Of a stretch of DNA of 11,892 nucleotides, positions 1 through 5,916 are shown in pieces. Position 1 is the stretch's first letter. Every line of letters begins with the position of its first letter. Below the pieces are notes generated by a model. The model did no database searches and was not told the DNA's origin. It saw only the letters and a program-made list of their open reading frames with translations. The position numbers were made by a program, and so were the translations under genes. Source of the DNA: a bacterium (GTDB lineage Bacteria > Krumholzibacteriota > Krumholzibacteria > LZORAL124-64-63); NCBI GenBank assembly GCA_003646045.1, contig QNDV01000037.1:1-11892 (forward strand), in the 5' to 3' direction.

Positions 1-1
1 A

Positions 2-1090
2 TGGGGCCTGCTGACGGCGCCCGGCGCCGTGGCCCGCGGCGAGGCTGTCCTGCGCTACTTCAAGCAGTTCGCCCAACTCGCGGTGATGATGGCGTTTATG
101 GTCTGGCCAGCACTGTGGGTGCGGGGACAGTCCCGTTGGCGGGCAGTGGCGCGGGTGGTGGTGGTGGCCGCCCTGTTGCAGGCCGGTTACGGTGTGCTCC
201 AGTTCGTCCACTGGTATCGGCCCCTGCCGTTCTTCCCGACCCTGGATGGTATCTTCACGTCCAACCCGTCGATTCTCGCCGGGTCGCAGCAACTGCACAT
301 CGGCGATGGGTTTCGTGATTTGCCCCGGCTGCGGGGCACCCTTTGTGAACCCCTGTATCTCGGCAATTTCCTGCTCCTGGCCCTGCCGCTGGTGGCGCTG
401 ACCGACTGGCGACGCCTCTGGCGCTTCAGCGCCACCCTGGCGCTGGTGGTGCTGATTGTGCTGACCTGGTCCCGCGGTGCCTGGCTGGCCGGGACCGGCG
501 CCATGGTGTTGGCGCTGGCGCTGGATCCGCCCTGGCGGCGGATGGACCGTCGCCAACTGCTGGGGGTGGCTGCCCTGGCCGCCGGTGTCCTGGGATTGGT
601 GGCCCTGGCCCTTGGTCCCGAACGACTCGGTCTGCCTCTCGAGCGCGTTGCCCAGAGTTTCAGCCGTCGCGACTGGTCAAATCTGACCCGCCTCTACAGT
701 ATGCAGGCGGCGTGGCGGGCCTTCCTGATCAGCCCGGTGGTAGGCGTGGGTTGGGGACAGTATGCCTGGCACTTTCCGGTGCTCGTGGATCCGGCCGGCC
801 TGCAAAGCCAGTTCACCTGGCCCGTGGTGAACAATTTCCCCCTCAGGATCCTGGCCGAGACGGGTCTCCTGGGTTTCGGTGTCTTCGCGGCGATCGCAGG
901 AACCATGACCAGGGCCGTGGGGCGGATGCGCCGGGTACTGCCGGTGCGCGTAGCGGCTGTGGCCTGTTGTGGCGTGTGGCTGCAATTGCTGTTCTTTTCC
1001 CAGTACAACCTCCCGCACATCTGGGTGGCCGCGGGGCTGCTTTTGGCTGCCTTGGCGGACACCGGGCCGAAACAGGGAGCCGGTATATGA
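2..1090 (+). CDS. O-antigen ligase/polymerase-like membrane protein (Wzy_C family), 5' partial
   Basis: This is an inner-membrane protein of the O-antigen ligase/polymerase (WaaL/Wzy) type, which would polymerise lipid-linked glycan or transfer it onto an acceptor on the periplasmic side. The frame is open to the left window edge, and the first visible residues (WGLLTAPGAVARGEAVLRYF) look internal, so the GTG at 29 is unlikely to be the true start. About eight or nine hydrophobic segments are visible. Family-like signatures are 'LRGTLCEPLYLGNF' (visible residues about 110-123), 'TWSRGAW' (155-161), a large extracytoplasmic loop with 'GVGWGQYAWHFP', and 'NNFPLRILAETGLLGF' (277-292) leading into the last membrane segments. 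The stop overlaps the next start as ATGA, implying translational coupling with the GT4 gene. Sequence alone cannot separate ligase from polymerase. The family is fairly sure, the exact reaction is not. Confidence 0.85.
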   Translation, partial: WGLLTAPGAVARGEAVLRYFKQFAQLAVMMAFMVWPALWVRGQSRWRAVARVVVVAALLQAGYGVLQFVHWYRPLPFFPTLDGIFTSNPSILAGSQQLHIGDGFRDLPRLRGTLCEPLYLGNFLLLALPLVALTDWRRLWRFSATLALVVLIVLTWSRGAWLAGTGAMVLALALDPPWRRMDRRQLLGVAALAAGVLGLVALALGPERLGLPLERVAQSFSRRDWSNLTRLYSMQAAWRAFLISPVVGVGWGQYAWHFPVLVDPAGLQSQFTWPVVNNFPLRILAETGLLGFGVFAAIAGTMTRAVGRMRRVLPVRVAAVACCGVWLQLLFFSQYNLPHIWVAAGLLLAALADTGPKQGAGI

Positions 1091-2232
1091 CCCGGCCACT
1101 GGTGGTCCTGGACGCGCTGCTGGTGAATCGTCACCCCACCGGAGTGGGACGTGCCATCCTCGAATTGACCCGGGCGATGGCCGCCGGGGACCACGGACTC
1201 GAATTCGCCGTGATGGTTACCGAGCCGGAGATGTTCCAGGATCTGGAGGAGGTTCCGCACTGGCGAGTCGTGCCTTGCCCCGGAGCGCGGGGGGGGACTT
1301 TCCGCAAGGCGTGGTTCACCCAGACCAGACTGCCGGTACTCTGCCGCGACCTGGGTGCGGAACTGCTGCACAGCATGCATTTCGTGGCGCCGCGGTGGCC
1401 CCGTTGCCGGTCGGTGGTCACGGTCTGCGACCTGGCCTGGCAGCTGTTTCCCGAAACCGTCGAGCAGCCCCGCCGGGCCTATTACCGGTTGTTCGTGCCG
1501 TCCTCCATTGAGCGGGCCCAGGCGGTGCTGGGAATCAGTGAGGCCACGGCTCGGGATGTGGCGCGCCTGTATCCCGCCGCCGCAGAGCGGGTGATTGCCA
1601 CGCCGTTTGCCACTCCTGGCTGGATCATGGACCACCTGGCGGCCGAACCGGACCCGCCACCGCCGCGCCAGCGCCGCTTCCTCTTCGTGGGGACCCTCGA
1701 ACCGCGCAAGAACCTGGAACGACTGCTTGACGCCTTCGCCCTGGCCCTGGAGACCGCCTCTGACGGTGATTTCCCCTCCCTGCTGCTGGTAGGTGGCAGA
1801 GGCTGGAAGGACTCGAATCTGCGCCGTCGCATGGATACCCTCACCACTGCAGGTGTCCTGGAGGTAAGGGATTACTGTGACCAGGCGGAACTGGGGCGGT
1901 TGTACCGGACCTCCCTGGCCCTTCTTTTCCCCTCTCTCAACGAGGGTTTTGGATTTCCCATCCTCGAGGCCATGGCGAGTGGTTTACCGGTTCTGACGTC
2001 GGACCGCGGGGCTACGGCGGAAGTAGCGGCGGATGCGGCTGTTTTGGTGGATCCGGAGGATACGGCCGCTCTGGCATCGGGATTGCTGCGGCTGGCCGCT
2101 GATGCCCCGTTGAGGGAGAAATTGACTCTCGCCGGTCCACAACGGGCGCGCCAATGGTCCTGGTCGCGTACGGCGCGGGAGACGGTGGCCGTCTATCGGC
2201 GTCTCTTGACGCCGGGCCCGAGGATCATTTGA
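1087..2232 (+). CDS. Glycosyltransferase family 4 (GT-B fold)
   Basis: This 381-residue protein is a retaining GT4 glycosyltransferase, expected to act at the cytoplasmic membrane face and add a sugar from a nucleotide donor to a lipid-linked glycan. The N-terminal Rossmann domain starts 'VVLDALLVNRHPTGVGRAI', typical of mannosyltransferase-like GT4 proteins. The C-terminal donor domain has 'FVGTLEPRKN' (200-209), whose R207/K208 are the usual donor-phosphate contacts, and the E-x7-E motif E286/E294 within 'NEGFGFPILEAMASGLPV'. The ATG at 1087 was chosen because it overlaps the upstream stop as ATGA and the protein then begins at the first beta strand; the same frame is open further upstream, but that part lies inside the preceding gene. 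A run of eight G (1289-1296) sits near codon 69. The sugar and acceptor cannot be deduced. Confidence 0.93.
   Translation: MTRPLVVLDALLVNRHPTGVGRAILELTRAMAAGDHGLEFAVMVTEPEMFQDLEEVPHWRVVPCPGARGGTFRKAWFTQTRLPVLCRDLGAELLHSMHFVAPRWPRCRSVVTVCDLAWQLFPETVEQPRRAYYRLFVPSSIERAQAVLGISEATARDVARLYPAAAERVIATPFATPGWIMDHLAAEPDPPPPRQRRFLFVGTLEPRKNLERLLDAFALALETASDGDFPSLLLVGGRGWKDSNLRRRMDTLTTAGVLEVRDYCDQAELGRLYRTSLALLFPSLNEGFGFPILEAMASGLPVLTSDRGATAEVAADAAVLVDPEDTAALASGLLRLAADAPLREKLTLAGPQRARQWSWSRTARETVAVYRRLLTPGPRII
1289..1296 (+). repeat. Homopolymeric G8 tract in the glycosyltransferase gene
   Basis: Eight consecutive G residues span the Arg-Gly-Gly codons near residues 68-70 of the GT4 gene. A one-base slip here would shift the frame early and abolish the protein. 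In some host-associated bacteria such tracts in glycosyltransferase genes are phase-variable. In a GC-rich genome a G8 can also arise by chance, and it is encoded naturally by CGG-GGG-GGG. Confidence 0.6.
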
Positions 2233-2324
2233 TTCAAGTTTCTCGTTGCCGCATCGGCGGCAATGGGGTAATTTGCCTGCGAGTTTTGTTCTGAGTTTCC
2301 GGGCGGGAGTTTCAGGGAGGAACC
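2233..2324 (+). other. Short intergenic gap with a small hairpin
   Basis: This 92-bp gap is the only sizeable break inside the polysaccharide cluster. It contains a 7-bp perfect stem (TTGCCGC 2246-2252, loop ATCG, GCGGCAA 2257-2263) without a following T run, so it is not a convincing terminator. A poor sigma70-like pair (TTGCCG 2246, 17 nt, TAATTT 2269) overlaps it and is not called as a promoter. The gap ends in the Shine-Dalgarno of the next gene. Confidence 0.4.
2314..2320 (+). promoter_or_regulatory. Shine-Dalgarno AGGGAGG fixing a GTG start
   Basis: AGGGAGG lies 4 nt before the GTG at 2325. It is a strong ribosome-binding site and supports this non-ATG start, from which the protein begins directly with its first membrane helix. 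Confidence 0.75.
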
Positions 2325-3575
2325 GTGGACCTGGGTATCATAGGGGCGCTGGGCTTCGTAGCGGCATTTCTCATGTCGTGGCTTGTGCAGCCTCATTTCA
2401 GGAACCTGGGCTTCCTGACCGATATCGTCGACCATCCTGGCGAGCGGCGTCCACACCGTGAGCCCGTGCCGCGTACCGGTGGCATGGCGATCTTCATTTC
2501 GTTCTTCAGTTCGCTGTTCTTTCTGCAGCATATAATTCTCAAGACGGCCTTGCCCTGGTCCTGGCTGGGTGTCCTCAGTGGTGCGGGTCTGGCCATTCTG
2601 GCTCTGGGTGTGGGGGACGACCGCTTCGGAATCCACGCCGAGAAGAAACTGTACGGGCAACTGGTGGTCATCGTGGGCATGATGCTGCTGGGTATGCGCA
2701 TGGACACGGTCGTGCTGCCGGTGGTGGGTACTGTCGGGCTCGGCGGCTGGGCCTGGCCCTTCACCCTGTTCTGGTACCTCGGTTTCATCAATTCCATGAA
2801 TCTCATTGATGGTCTGGACGGATTGGCCAGCGGTATCAGTGTGCTGGTGTCGGCGTCCCTGGTGGTCATCGGTCTGGCTGTACGCGATTTCGACTCGACA
2901 CTGTTCGCCGCCGCGCTGTGCGGTTCCACCCTGGCCTTCCTGTACTGGAATACGTCGTCGCGCAAGATCTTCCTGGGTGACTCGGGCAGTATGTGGATGG
3001 GTTTGGTGCTGGGCAGCCTCATGCTCAACCTCAGTCGTGATCAGGGCGTGGCGCTACCGGTGCTGCTGGCGCCCATGATCGTGCCCATCTGGGATACGGG
3101 TACCACCATTGTCCGCCGCTCGCGCCGGCGTACCTCCATCTTCCAGGCCGACGATCACCACCTGCACCACCGTCTGCTACGTCTCGGCTTCTCGCCCACC
3201 GGTGCCGTCAGTGTGCTGTTGCTGGTGACTGCCGGTACCATCGCTTTCAGTCTGAGCGATTTCCTGGCCCTGCCCTGGCTGGGTCTGCCGGCCATGGGGC
3301 TGTGGATGCTGGCCGGGCAGTTGGGTGCCCTGCGCCACCTGCAGAACCGCAAATTGGGCCTGGACCTTTTCACGGAGATCTTCTACGCGGTGGGCTTCGA
3401 CGACCGGCTGGAAAACGTCATTGGTCAGCGGGGTCGTCATGTGGCCGAGGTCATCGATCTGCAGGTTGAGCGACGGCGGGTGAATAACAAGTCCCTCTTC
3501 GCGCGGGAAGGGACCACCGGCGACGTGACGGTTACGGACGATGATCCCGACGGGCAGCCCCCGGCTTCGCGCTGA
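2325..3575 (+). CDS. WecA/MraY-family polyprenyl-phosphate sugar-1-phosphate transferase
   Basis: This integral membrane enzyme moves a sugar-1-phosphate (typically GlcNAc-1-P for WecA/TagO relatives) from a UDP-sugar onto undecaprenyl phosphate, the first committed step of lipid-linked glycan synthesis. Hallmarks in order are 'VDHPGERRPHREPVPRTGG' (35-53), 'GVGDDRFGIHAEKKLYGQ' (95-112) with the D98/D99 pair, 'NSMNLIDGLDGLASG' (156-170), 'FLGDSGS' (216-222) with D219, and the His-rich cytoplasmic loop 'ADDHHLHHRLL' (275-285) after an Arg cluster. That His-rich loop is typical of the WecA/TagO branch rather than MraY. About eleven hydrophobic helices are visible. At 416 residues it is longer than many relatives, because a polar tail of roughly 50 residues follows the last helix and ends in an Asp/Pro-rich stretch. 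It uses a GTG start behind a strong Shine-Dalgarno. The substrate sugar is not determinable. Confidence 0.93.
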   Translation: MDLGIIGALGFVAAFLMSWLVQPHFRNLGFLTDIVDHPGERRPHREPVPRTGGMAIFISFFSSLFFLQHIILKTALPWSWLGVLSGAGLAILALGVGDDRFGIHAEKKLYGQLVVIVGMMLLGMRMDTVVLPVVGTVGLGGWAWPFTLFWYLGFINSMNLIDGLDGLASGISVLVSASLVVIGLAVRDFDSTLFAAALCGSTLAFLYWNTSSRKIFLGDSGSMWMGLVLGSLMLNLSRDQGVALPVLLAPMIVPIWDTGTTIVRRSRRRTSIFQADDHHLHHRLLRLGFSPTGAVSVLLLVTAGTIAFSLSDFLALPWLGLPAMGLWMLAGQLGALRHLQNRKLGLDLFTEIFYAVGFDDRLENVIGQRGRHVAEVIDLQVERRRVNNKSLFAREGTTGDVTVTDDDPDGQPPASR

Positions 3576-3584
3576 CGACTCTTC

Positions 3585-4244
3585 ATGTCTTTTGACCCCC
3601 TACCGAAATCCCTGCTCAGGCGGTTGCAAGAAGAGCCCGGCCTGTGTGTACTCGACCTGGGCTGTGGCGACGGTCGCTTCGGTCGTGTGCTGGCCGGTAA
3701 CGGAGCCCGGCCTGTGGGACTCGACCGGTGTCCGCCAGGCCTGGGGTCGAGCGCCCAGGTGGTGGGGGATGTGGTTTATCCGCCGCTGGCGGTTGGGTGC
3801 TGGTCGATGGTGGCGGCAGCCAATCTGGTCCGCCACCTGGCGGCGGGGGCAGCGCTGGTTCCCGTAGTCAACCGGTGGCTGGATCTGCTGACACCGGGGG
3901 GTGACCTTTATCTGCTGGAAGACGCTCCCGGGGGCCAGGAACCCGCGCAACGAAACTATGCCGCACTTCAGGATCTGCTGGCCGAACTACCGGATCGGGG
4001 CCCCCTGTTGGACCGGGAGGAAATCGTGGGCCGGTTGGAGTGCTCTGACGCACAGGTGGTAGAGGCGGGATCCATGTTCAACATCTATGATCTGGATGCC
4101 ACGGCGGTGGTGTCCATGTTGCGCCGTGGCGAGCTTCCGGAAGAATCACCCGCGGCCCGGCTGGCCGCCGCCATCGAACGGGACGGTGTGGCGTGTGGAC
4201 CGTACTGGTGGTTGCATCTGCGTCGAAAGATCCGGAATCAATGA
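3585..4244 (+). CDS. Small class I SAM-dependent methyltransferase
   Basis: This 219-residue cytoplasmic protein has the Rossmann-like SAM-binding start 'VLDLGCGDGRFGRVL' (22-36, motif I), followed by an acidic residue at the end of strand 2 (GLD, D47) that usually contacts the SAM ribose. A later 'LLTPGGDLYLLE' segment resembles strand 5 of Methyltransf_11-type enzymes. Position in the cluster suggests methylation of a sugar or lipid-linked glycan, but no substrate motif is recognised. It starts 9 nt after the WecA-like stop with no clear Shine-Dalgarno, so translation probably depends on coupling. Its stop lies 13 nt before the next gene. The first part of the gene carries an unusual pair of near-identical 24-25 nt repeats read in different frames. 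The fold is well supported, the function is not. Confidence 0.82.
   Translation: MSFDPLPKSLLRRLQEEPGLCVLDLGCGDGRFGRVLAGNGARPVGLDRCPPGLGSSAQVVGDVVYPPLAVGCWSMVAAANLVRHLAAGAALVPVVNRWLDLLTPGGDLYLLEDAPGGQEPAQRNYAALQDLLAELPDRGPLLDREEIVGRLECSDAQVVEAGSMFNIYDLDATAVVSMLRRGELPEESPAARLAAAIERDGVACGPYWWLHLRRKIRNQ
3633..3726 (+). repeat. Direct repeat pair read in two different frames
   Basis: GAGCCCGGCCTGTG followed within 2-3 nt by ACTCGACC occurs at 3633-3657 and again at 3703-3726, 70 nt apart. The first copy is read as EPGLCVLD, the second in another frame as GARPVGLD. Both encode a beta strand ending in an acidic residue of the methyltransferase fold. Confidence 0.7.
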
Positions 4245-4257
4245 AGGGACGGGGCCG

Positions 4258-5619
4258 ATGAGGGGTTTGAAAATTCTGACGGCGGGGATTATCGCCCTGA
4301 TCCTGGTTACGCTAACCCTGGTGGCGGGCGGTCCCCGGCGGGCGGTGGATTGGCGTGATCTGCGGGCCGTGGTGTTGCACAGCGATGACTGGGGTTTTGC
4401 CGGCTTCGCACCCGACGCGGCAGCCTGGCAGGGCGTGGATCGCGAGGCCCTGGATCCGGGTCGCTTTCCCGACGCGTATTGGGGATCGACCCTGGAAGAC
4501 GGTGCCGCGGTCAGTGACCTGGCCGACGTGCTGTTCAGTTTTCGCGGCCGGGATGGACTGCCGGCGGTTCTGCAGCCCAACTACATCCTGTTCTCCCTGG
4601 ATGCCGCTGGAACGGAAGCGGGAGCTCCCACCTGGCTGCGCCGTGAATTGCCCGCTTTCCCGGCTGCCTACCGGCGACCGGGCTTGTGGGCCGCGGTGGC
4701 GGCTGCCCGTGAGAGGGGAGTATGGCATCCTGAACTTCACGGTGCCTGGCATTATGACCCCTCGCTGCGGCGCCTGAGGGCCGAGGAAAGCCCTGCCGCC
4801 GCCATGGCCCTGGTCAGGGGCATTACGCTGTTCCGGGATGCCCAGAGTGCGAAGGAACTGGGCCCCTGGCGCTCGCAGGAAGATCTAGCCGTTGAACTTG
4901 ATGCCTGCTTCCGGGTTTTTACCGCGATGTTCGGTCAAAGGCCGGTTTCGATTATTGCTCCGGACTATACCTGGAGCGGGCGCAACGAAGCGCTTTGGAC
5001 CGCCAGGGGCCTGCGGGTAATCCAGGCCAAGCGCGAACAGCGCAATCCCGACCTGCCCCCGGGGCGGTTGGGACGCATGCTCAAGTGGCTGGACCGTCAC
5101 GTCAGTATCGTGTCCCGGCCCGACCGCACATTCATCGAGCGCAACTGCCGGTTCGAGCCGGCCCAGAACGACGACCCGACGGCGGTGACACGCCGCTGCC
5201 TGGCAGCCGTGGGACGGGCCTGGGCCGCAGGCGAGCCGGCGGTGATCGAGACCCACCGTGTCAATTTCGTACACCTGGACCAGGCCGTGGCGGCGCGGGG
5301 GCGCAGGGAACTGGCCTCGTTGCTGGGCGACCTGGCGCAACGGGACCCGGGGCCACTCTTCATGAGTGACGCGGAAGTGGCCCAATTGGACCGGCGCGGC
5401 GTATCGGCGGTGGTCCGGAGCAACCTGGTGGTGGTGCGTAATGGTTCCCATGCGCGTCGTATCGTCACGGTTCCCGCCGCCATCCTGCCTGCCCCTGCCG
5501 GCGAAGCCCGGACCGGCACACGCGACCCCCTGATTATCGCCGTACCGGCGGGTGCGACCTTCCTGGTCATAGCCGACGATAAAGGTAGGCATATCATAAC
5601 TCGAAAACCGCGCTCTTGA
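4258..5619 (+). CDS. Membrane-anchored polysaccharide-deacetylase-like protein
   Basis: This 453-residue protein has a short basic start and one hydrophobic segment (about residues 5-24) acting as signal anchor or signal peptide, so the rest should lie in the periplasm. It resembles carbohydrate-deacetylase superfamily proteins: 'VVLHSDDWGF' (38-47) supplies an Asp pair (D43/D44), 'HPELHGAWHYD' (157-167) supplies a His-x3-His pair (H161/H165), and 'ETHRVNFVH' (331-339) and 'FMSDAEVAQL' (368-377) look like the conserved later strands. In NodB-type enzymes the Asp and the two His bind the metal. The match is by motif only, since the usual 'TFDDG' and 'HSxxHP' forms are altered. The ATG at 4258 was preferred because it begins the hydrophobic segment and follows a purine-rich stretch; the frame is open further upstream, but that lies inside the methyltransferase gene. 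Context suggests glycan deacetylation or trimming. It could instead be an inactive or hydrolase-like relative. Confidence 0.68.
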   Translation: MRGLKILTAGIIALILVTLTLVAGGPRRAVDWRDLRAVVLHSDDWGFAGFAPDAAAWQGVDREALDPGRFPDAYWGSTLEDGAAVSDLADVLFSFRGRDGLPAVLQPNYILFSLDAAGTEAGAPTWLRRELPAFPAAYRRPGLWAAVAAARERGVWHPELHGAWHYDPSLRRLRAEESPAAAMALVRGITLFRDAQSAKELGPWRSQEDLAVELDACFRVFTAMFGQRPVSIIAPDYTWSGRNEALWTARGLRVIQAKREQRNPDLPPGRLGRMLKWLDRHVSIVSRPDRTFIERNCRFEPAQNDDPTAVTRRCLAAVGRAWAAGEPAVIETHRVNFVHLDQAVAARGRRELASLLGDLAQRDPGPLFMSDAEVAQLDRRGVSAVVRSNLVVVRNGSHARRIVTVPAAILPAPAGEARTGTRDPLIIAVPAGATFLVIADDKGRHIITRKPRS

Positions 5620-5664
5620 TGTACTGAACTCAAAACGCCCTATGTATCGCGACTTTTTGCCGCG

Positions 5665-5693
5665 TTGACTGATTTGCGTCTTTATGGTATAGT
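5665..5693 (+). promoter_or_regulatory. Sigma70-type promoter for the C25 peptidase gene
   Basis: TTGACT (5665-5670) and TATAGT (5688-5693) are separated by exactly 17 nt, and each matches five of six consensus bases. Transcription would begin near 5700 and give a leader of about 215 nt before the ATG at 5917. It is the best promoter match in the window and sits in its most AT-rich stretch. Confidence 0.8.
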
Positions 5694-5732
5694 AAATCCT
5701 CCAGTATTTCTTCCGGGCCTTATCCTCGTTTT

Positions 5733-5754
5733 TTACGGATTCGCGGATCCGTAA
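5733..5754 (+). promoter_or_regulatory. Inverted repeat in the leader (8-bp stem, 6-nt loop)
   Basis: TTACGGAT (5733-5740) and ATCCGTAA (5747-5754) are perfect inverse complements around the loop TCGCGG. The T run (5729-5734) precedes the stem instead of following it, so this is not an intrinsic terminator for + strand transcription. It lies about 35-55 nt after the predicted start site and could be an RNA hairpin or an operator for a dimeric regulator. Confidence 0.6.
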
Positions 5755-5826
5755 GGGATTGAACGCCCAACGGGTTGACTACTACCGACTACCGCTCCCG
5801 GGCGGTGGCAGCAAGGCATTACGGAT
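5747..5826 (+). promoter_or_regulatory. Alternative leader helix enclosing a 64-nt domain
   Basis: TTACGGAT occurs again at 5819-5826 and is exactly complementary to ATCCGTAA at 5747-5754, the same strand that forms the hairpin with 5733-5740. The two helices cannot coexist. The enclosed 64 nt (5755-5818) contain a short stem of their own. This is the layout of an aptamer closed by P1 with a competing anti-P1 hairpin, but no known riboswitch class was recognised. Confidence 0.4.
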
Positions 5827-5870
5827 ACCGACCCTGGGGATGCGATCCTCGTGAATGGACCCCGACGGCT

Positions 5871-5892
5871 GCCGGTGTACGCAATCACCGGC
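5871..5892 (+). promoter_or_regulatory. Hairpin just upstream of the ribosome-binding site
   Basis: GCCGGTG (5871-5877) pairs perfectly with CACCGGC (5886-5892) around an 8-nt loop, and G-U and Watson-Crick pairs allow the stem to extend outward. It ends 12 nt before the Shine-Dalgarno and could affect ribosome access. No partner that would sequester the Shine-Dalgarno itself was found. Confidence 0.45.
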
Positions 5893-5904
5893 GGTCCCAC
5901 ACCT

Positions 5905-5910
5905 CGGAGG
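5905..5910 (+). promoter_or_regulatory. Shine-Dalgarno CGGAGG deciding the ATG at 5917
   Basis: CGGAGG lies 6 nt before ATG 5917, at the ideal distance. It favours this start over the in-frame GTG at 5851, which lacks such a site and would add 22 Arg/Pro-rich residues ahead of the signal peptide. Confidence 0.85.
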
Positions 5911-5916
5911 CATCGA

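Larger units (their letters stand above)
5620..5916 (+). other. Main intergenic region: promoter and long structured 5' leader
   Basis: This 297-bp stretch separates the polysaccharide cluster from the giant peptidase gene. Its first part is visibly AT-richer than its surroundings. It holds a near-consensus promoter, an inverted repeat, a second copy of the same 8-mer, a tandem ACTACCG duplication (5781-5794) with a nearby short stem (CTACCGC 5789-5795 with GCGGTGG 5802-5808), a hairpin near the ribosome-binding site and the Shine-Dalgarno. No convincing intrinsic terminator for the upstream cluster was seen. Small open frames starting at 5775 and 5851 have no supporting signals. Confidence 0.8.

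Noticed and set aside
29..31. GTG at 29 as the start of the O-antigen-ligase-like gene
   Set aside because: The frame is open to the window edge and upstream residues resemble the family, so the gene most likely begins outside the window.
694..1635. 313-codon open frame on the - strand opposite the ligase and GT4 genes
   Set aside because: It is a compositional shadow of two well-supported genes and has no recognisable domain.
2246..2274. Possible promoter before the WecA-like gene (TTGCCG, 17 nt, TAATTT)
   Set aside because: Both hexamers are poor matches and overlap a hairpin; the genes can be served by an upstream operon promoter.
5733..5754. Leader inverted repeat as an intrinsic terminator
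   Set aside because: The T run precedes the stem on the + strand and no T run follows it on either strand in the right orientation.
5755..5850. c-di-GMP-I (GEMM) riboswitch in the leader
   Set aside because: A few short strings such as ACGC and GCAAGGC are reminiscent, but the conserved core and tetraloop/receptor layout were not found.
5851..5916. Upstream GTG start adding 22 residues to the peptidase
   Set aside because: There is no Shine-Dalgarno, and the added Arg/Pro-rich residues would bury the signal peptide; ATG 5917 has CGGAGG at 6 nt.
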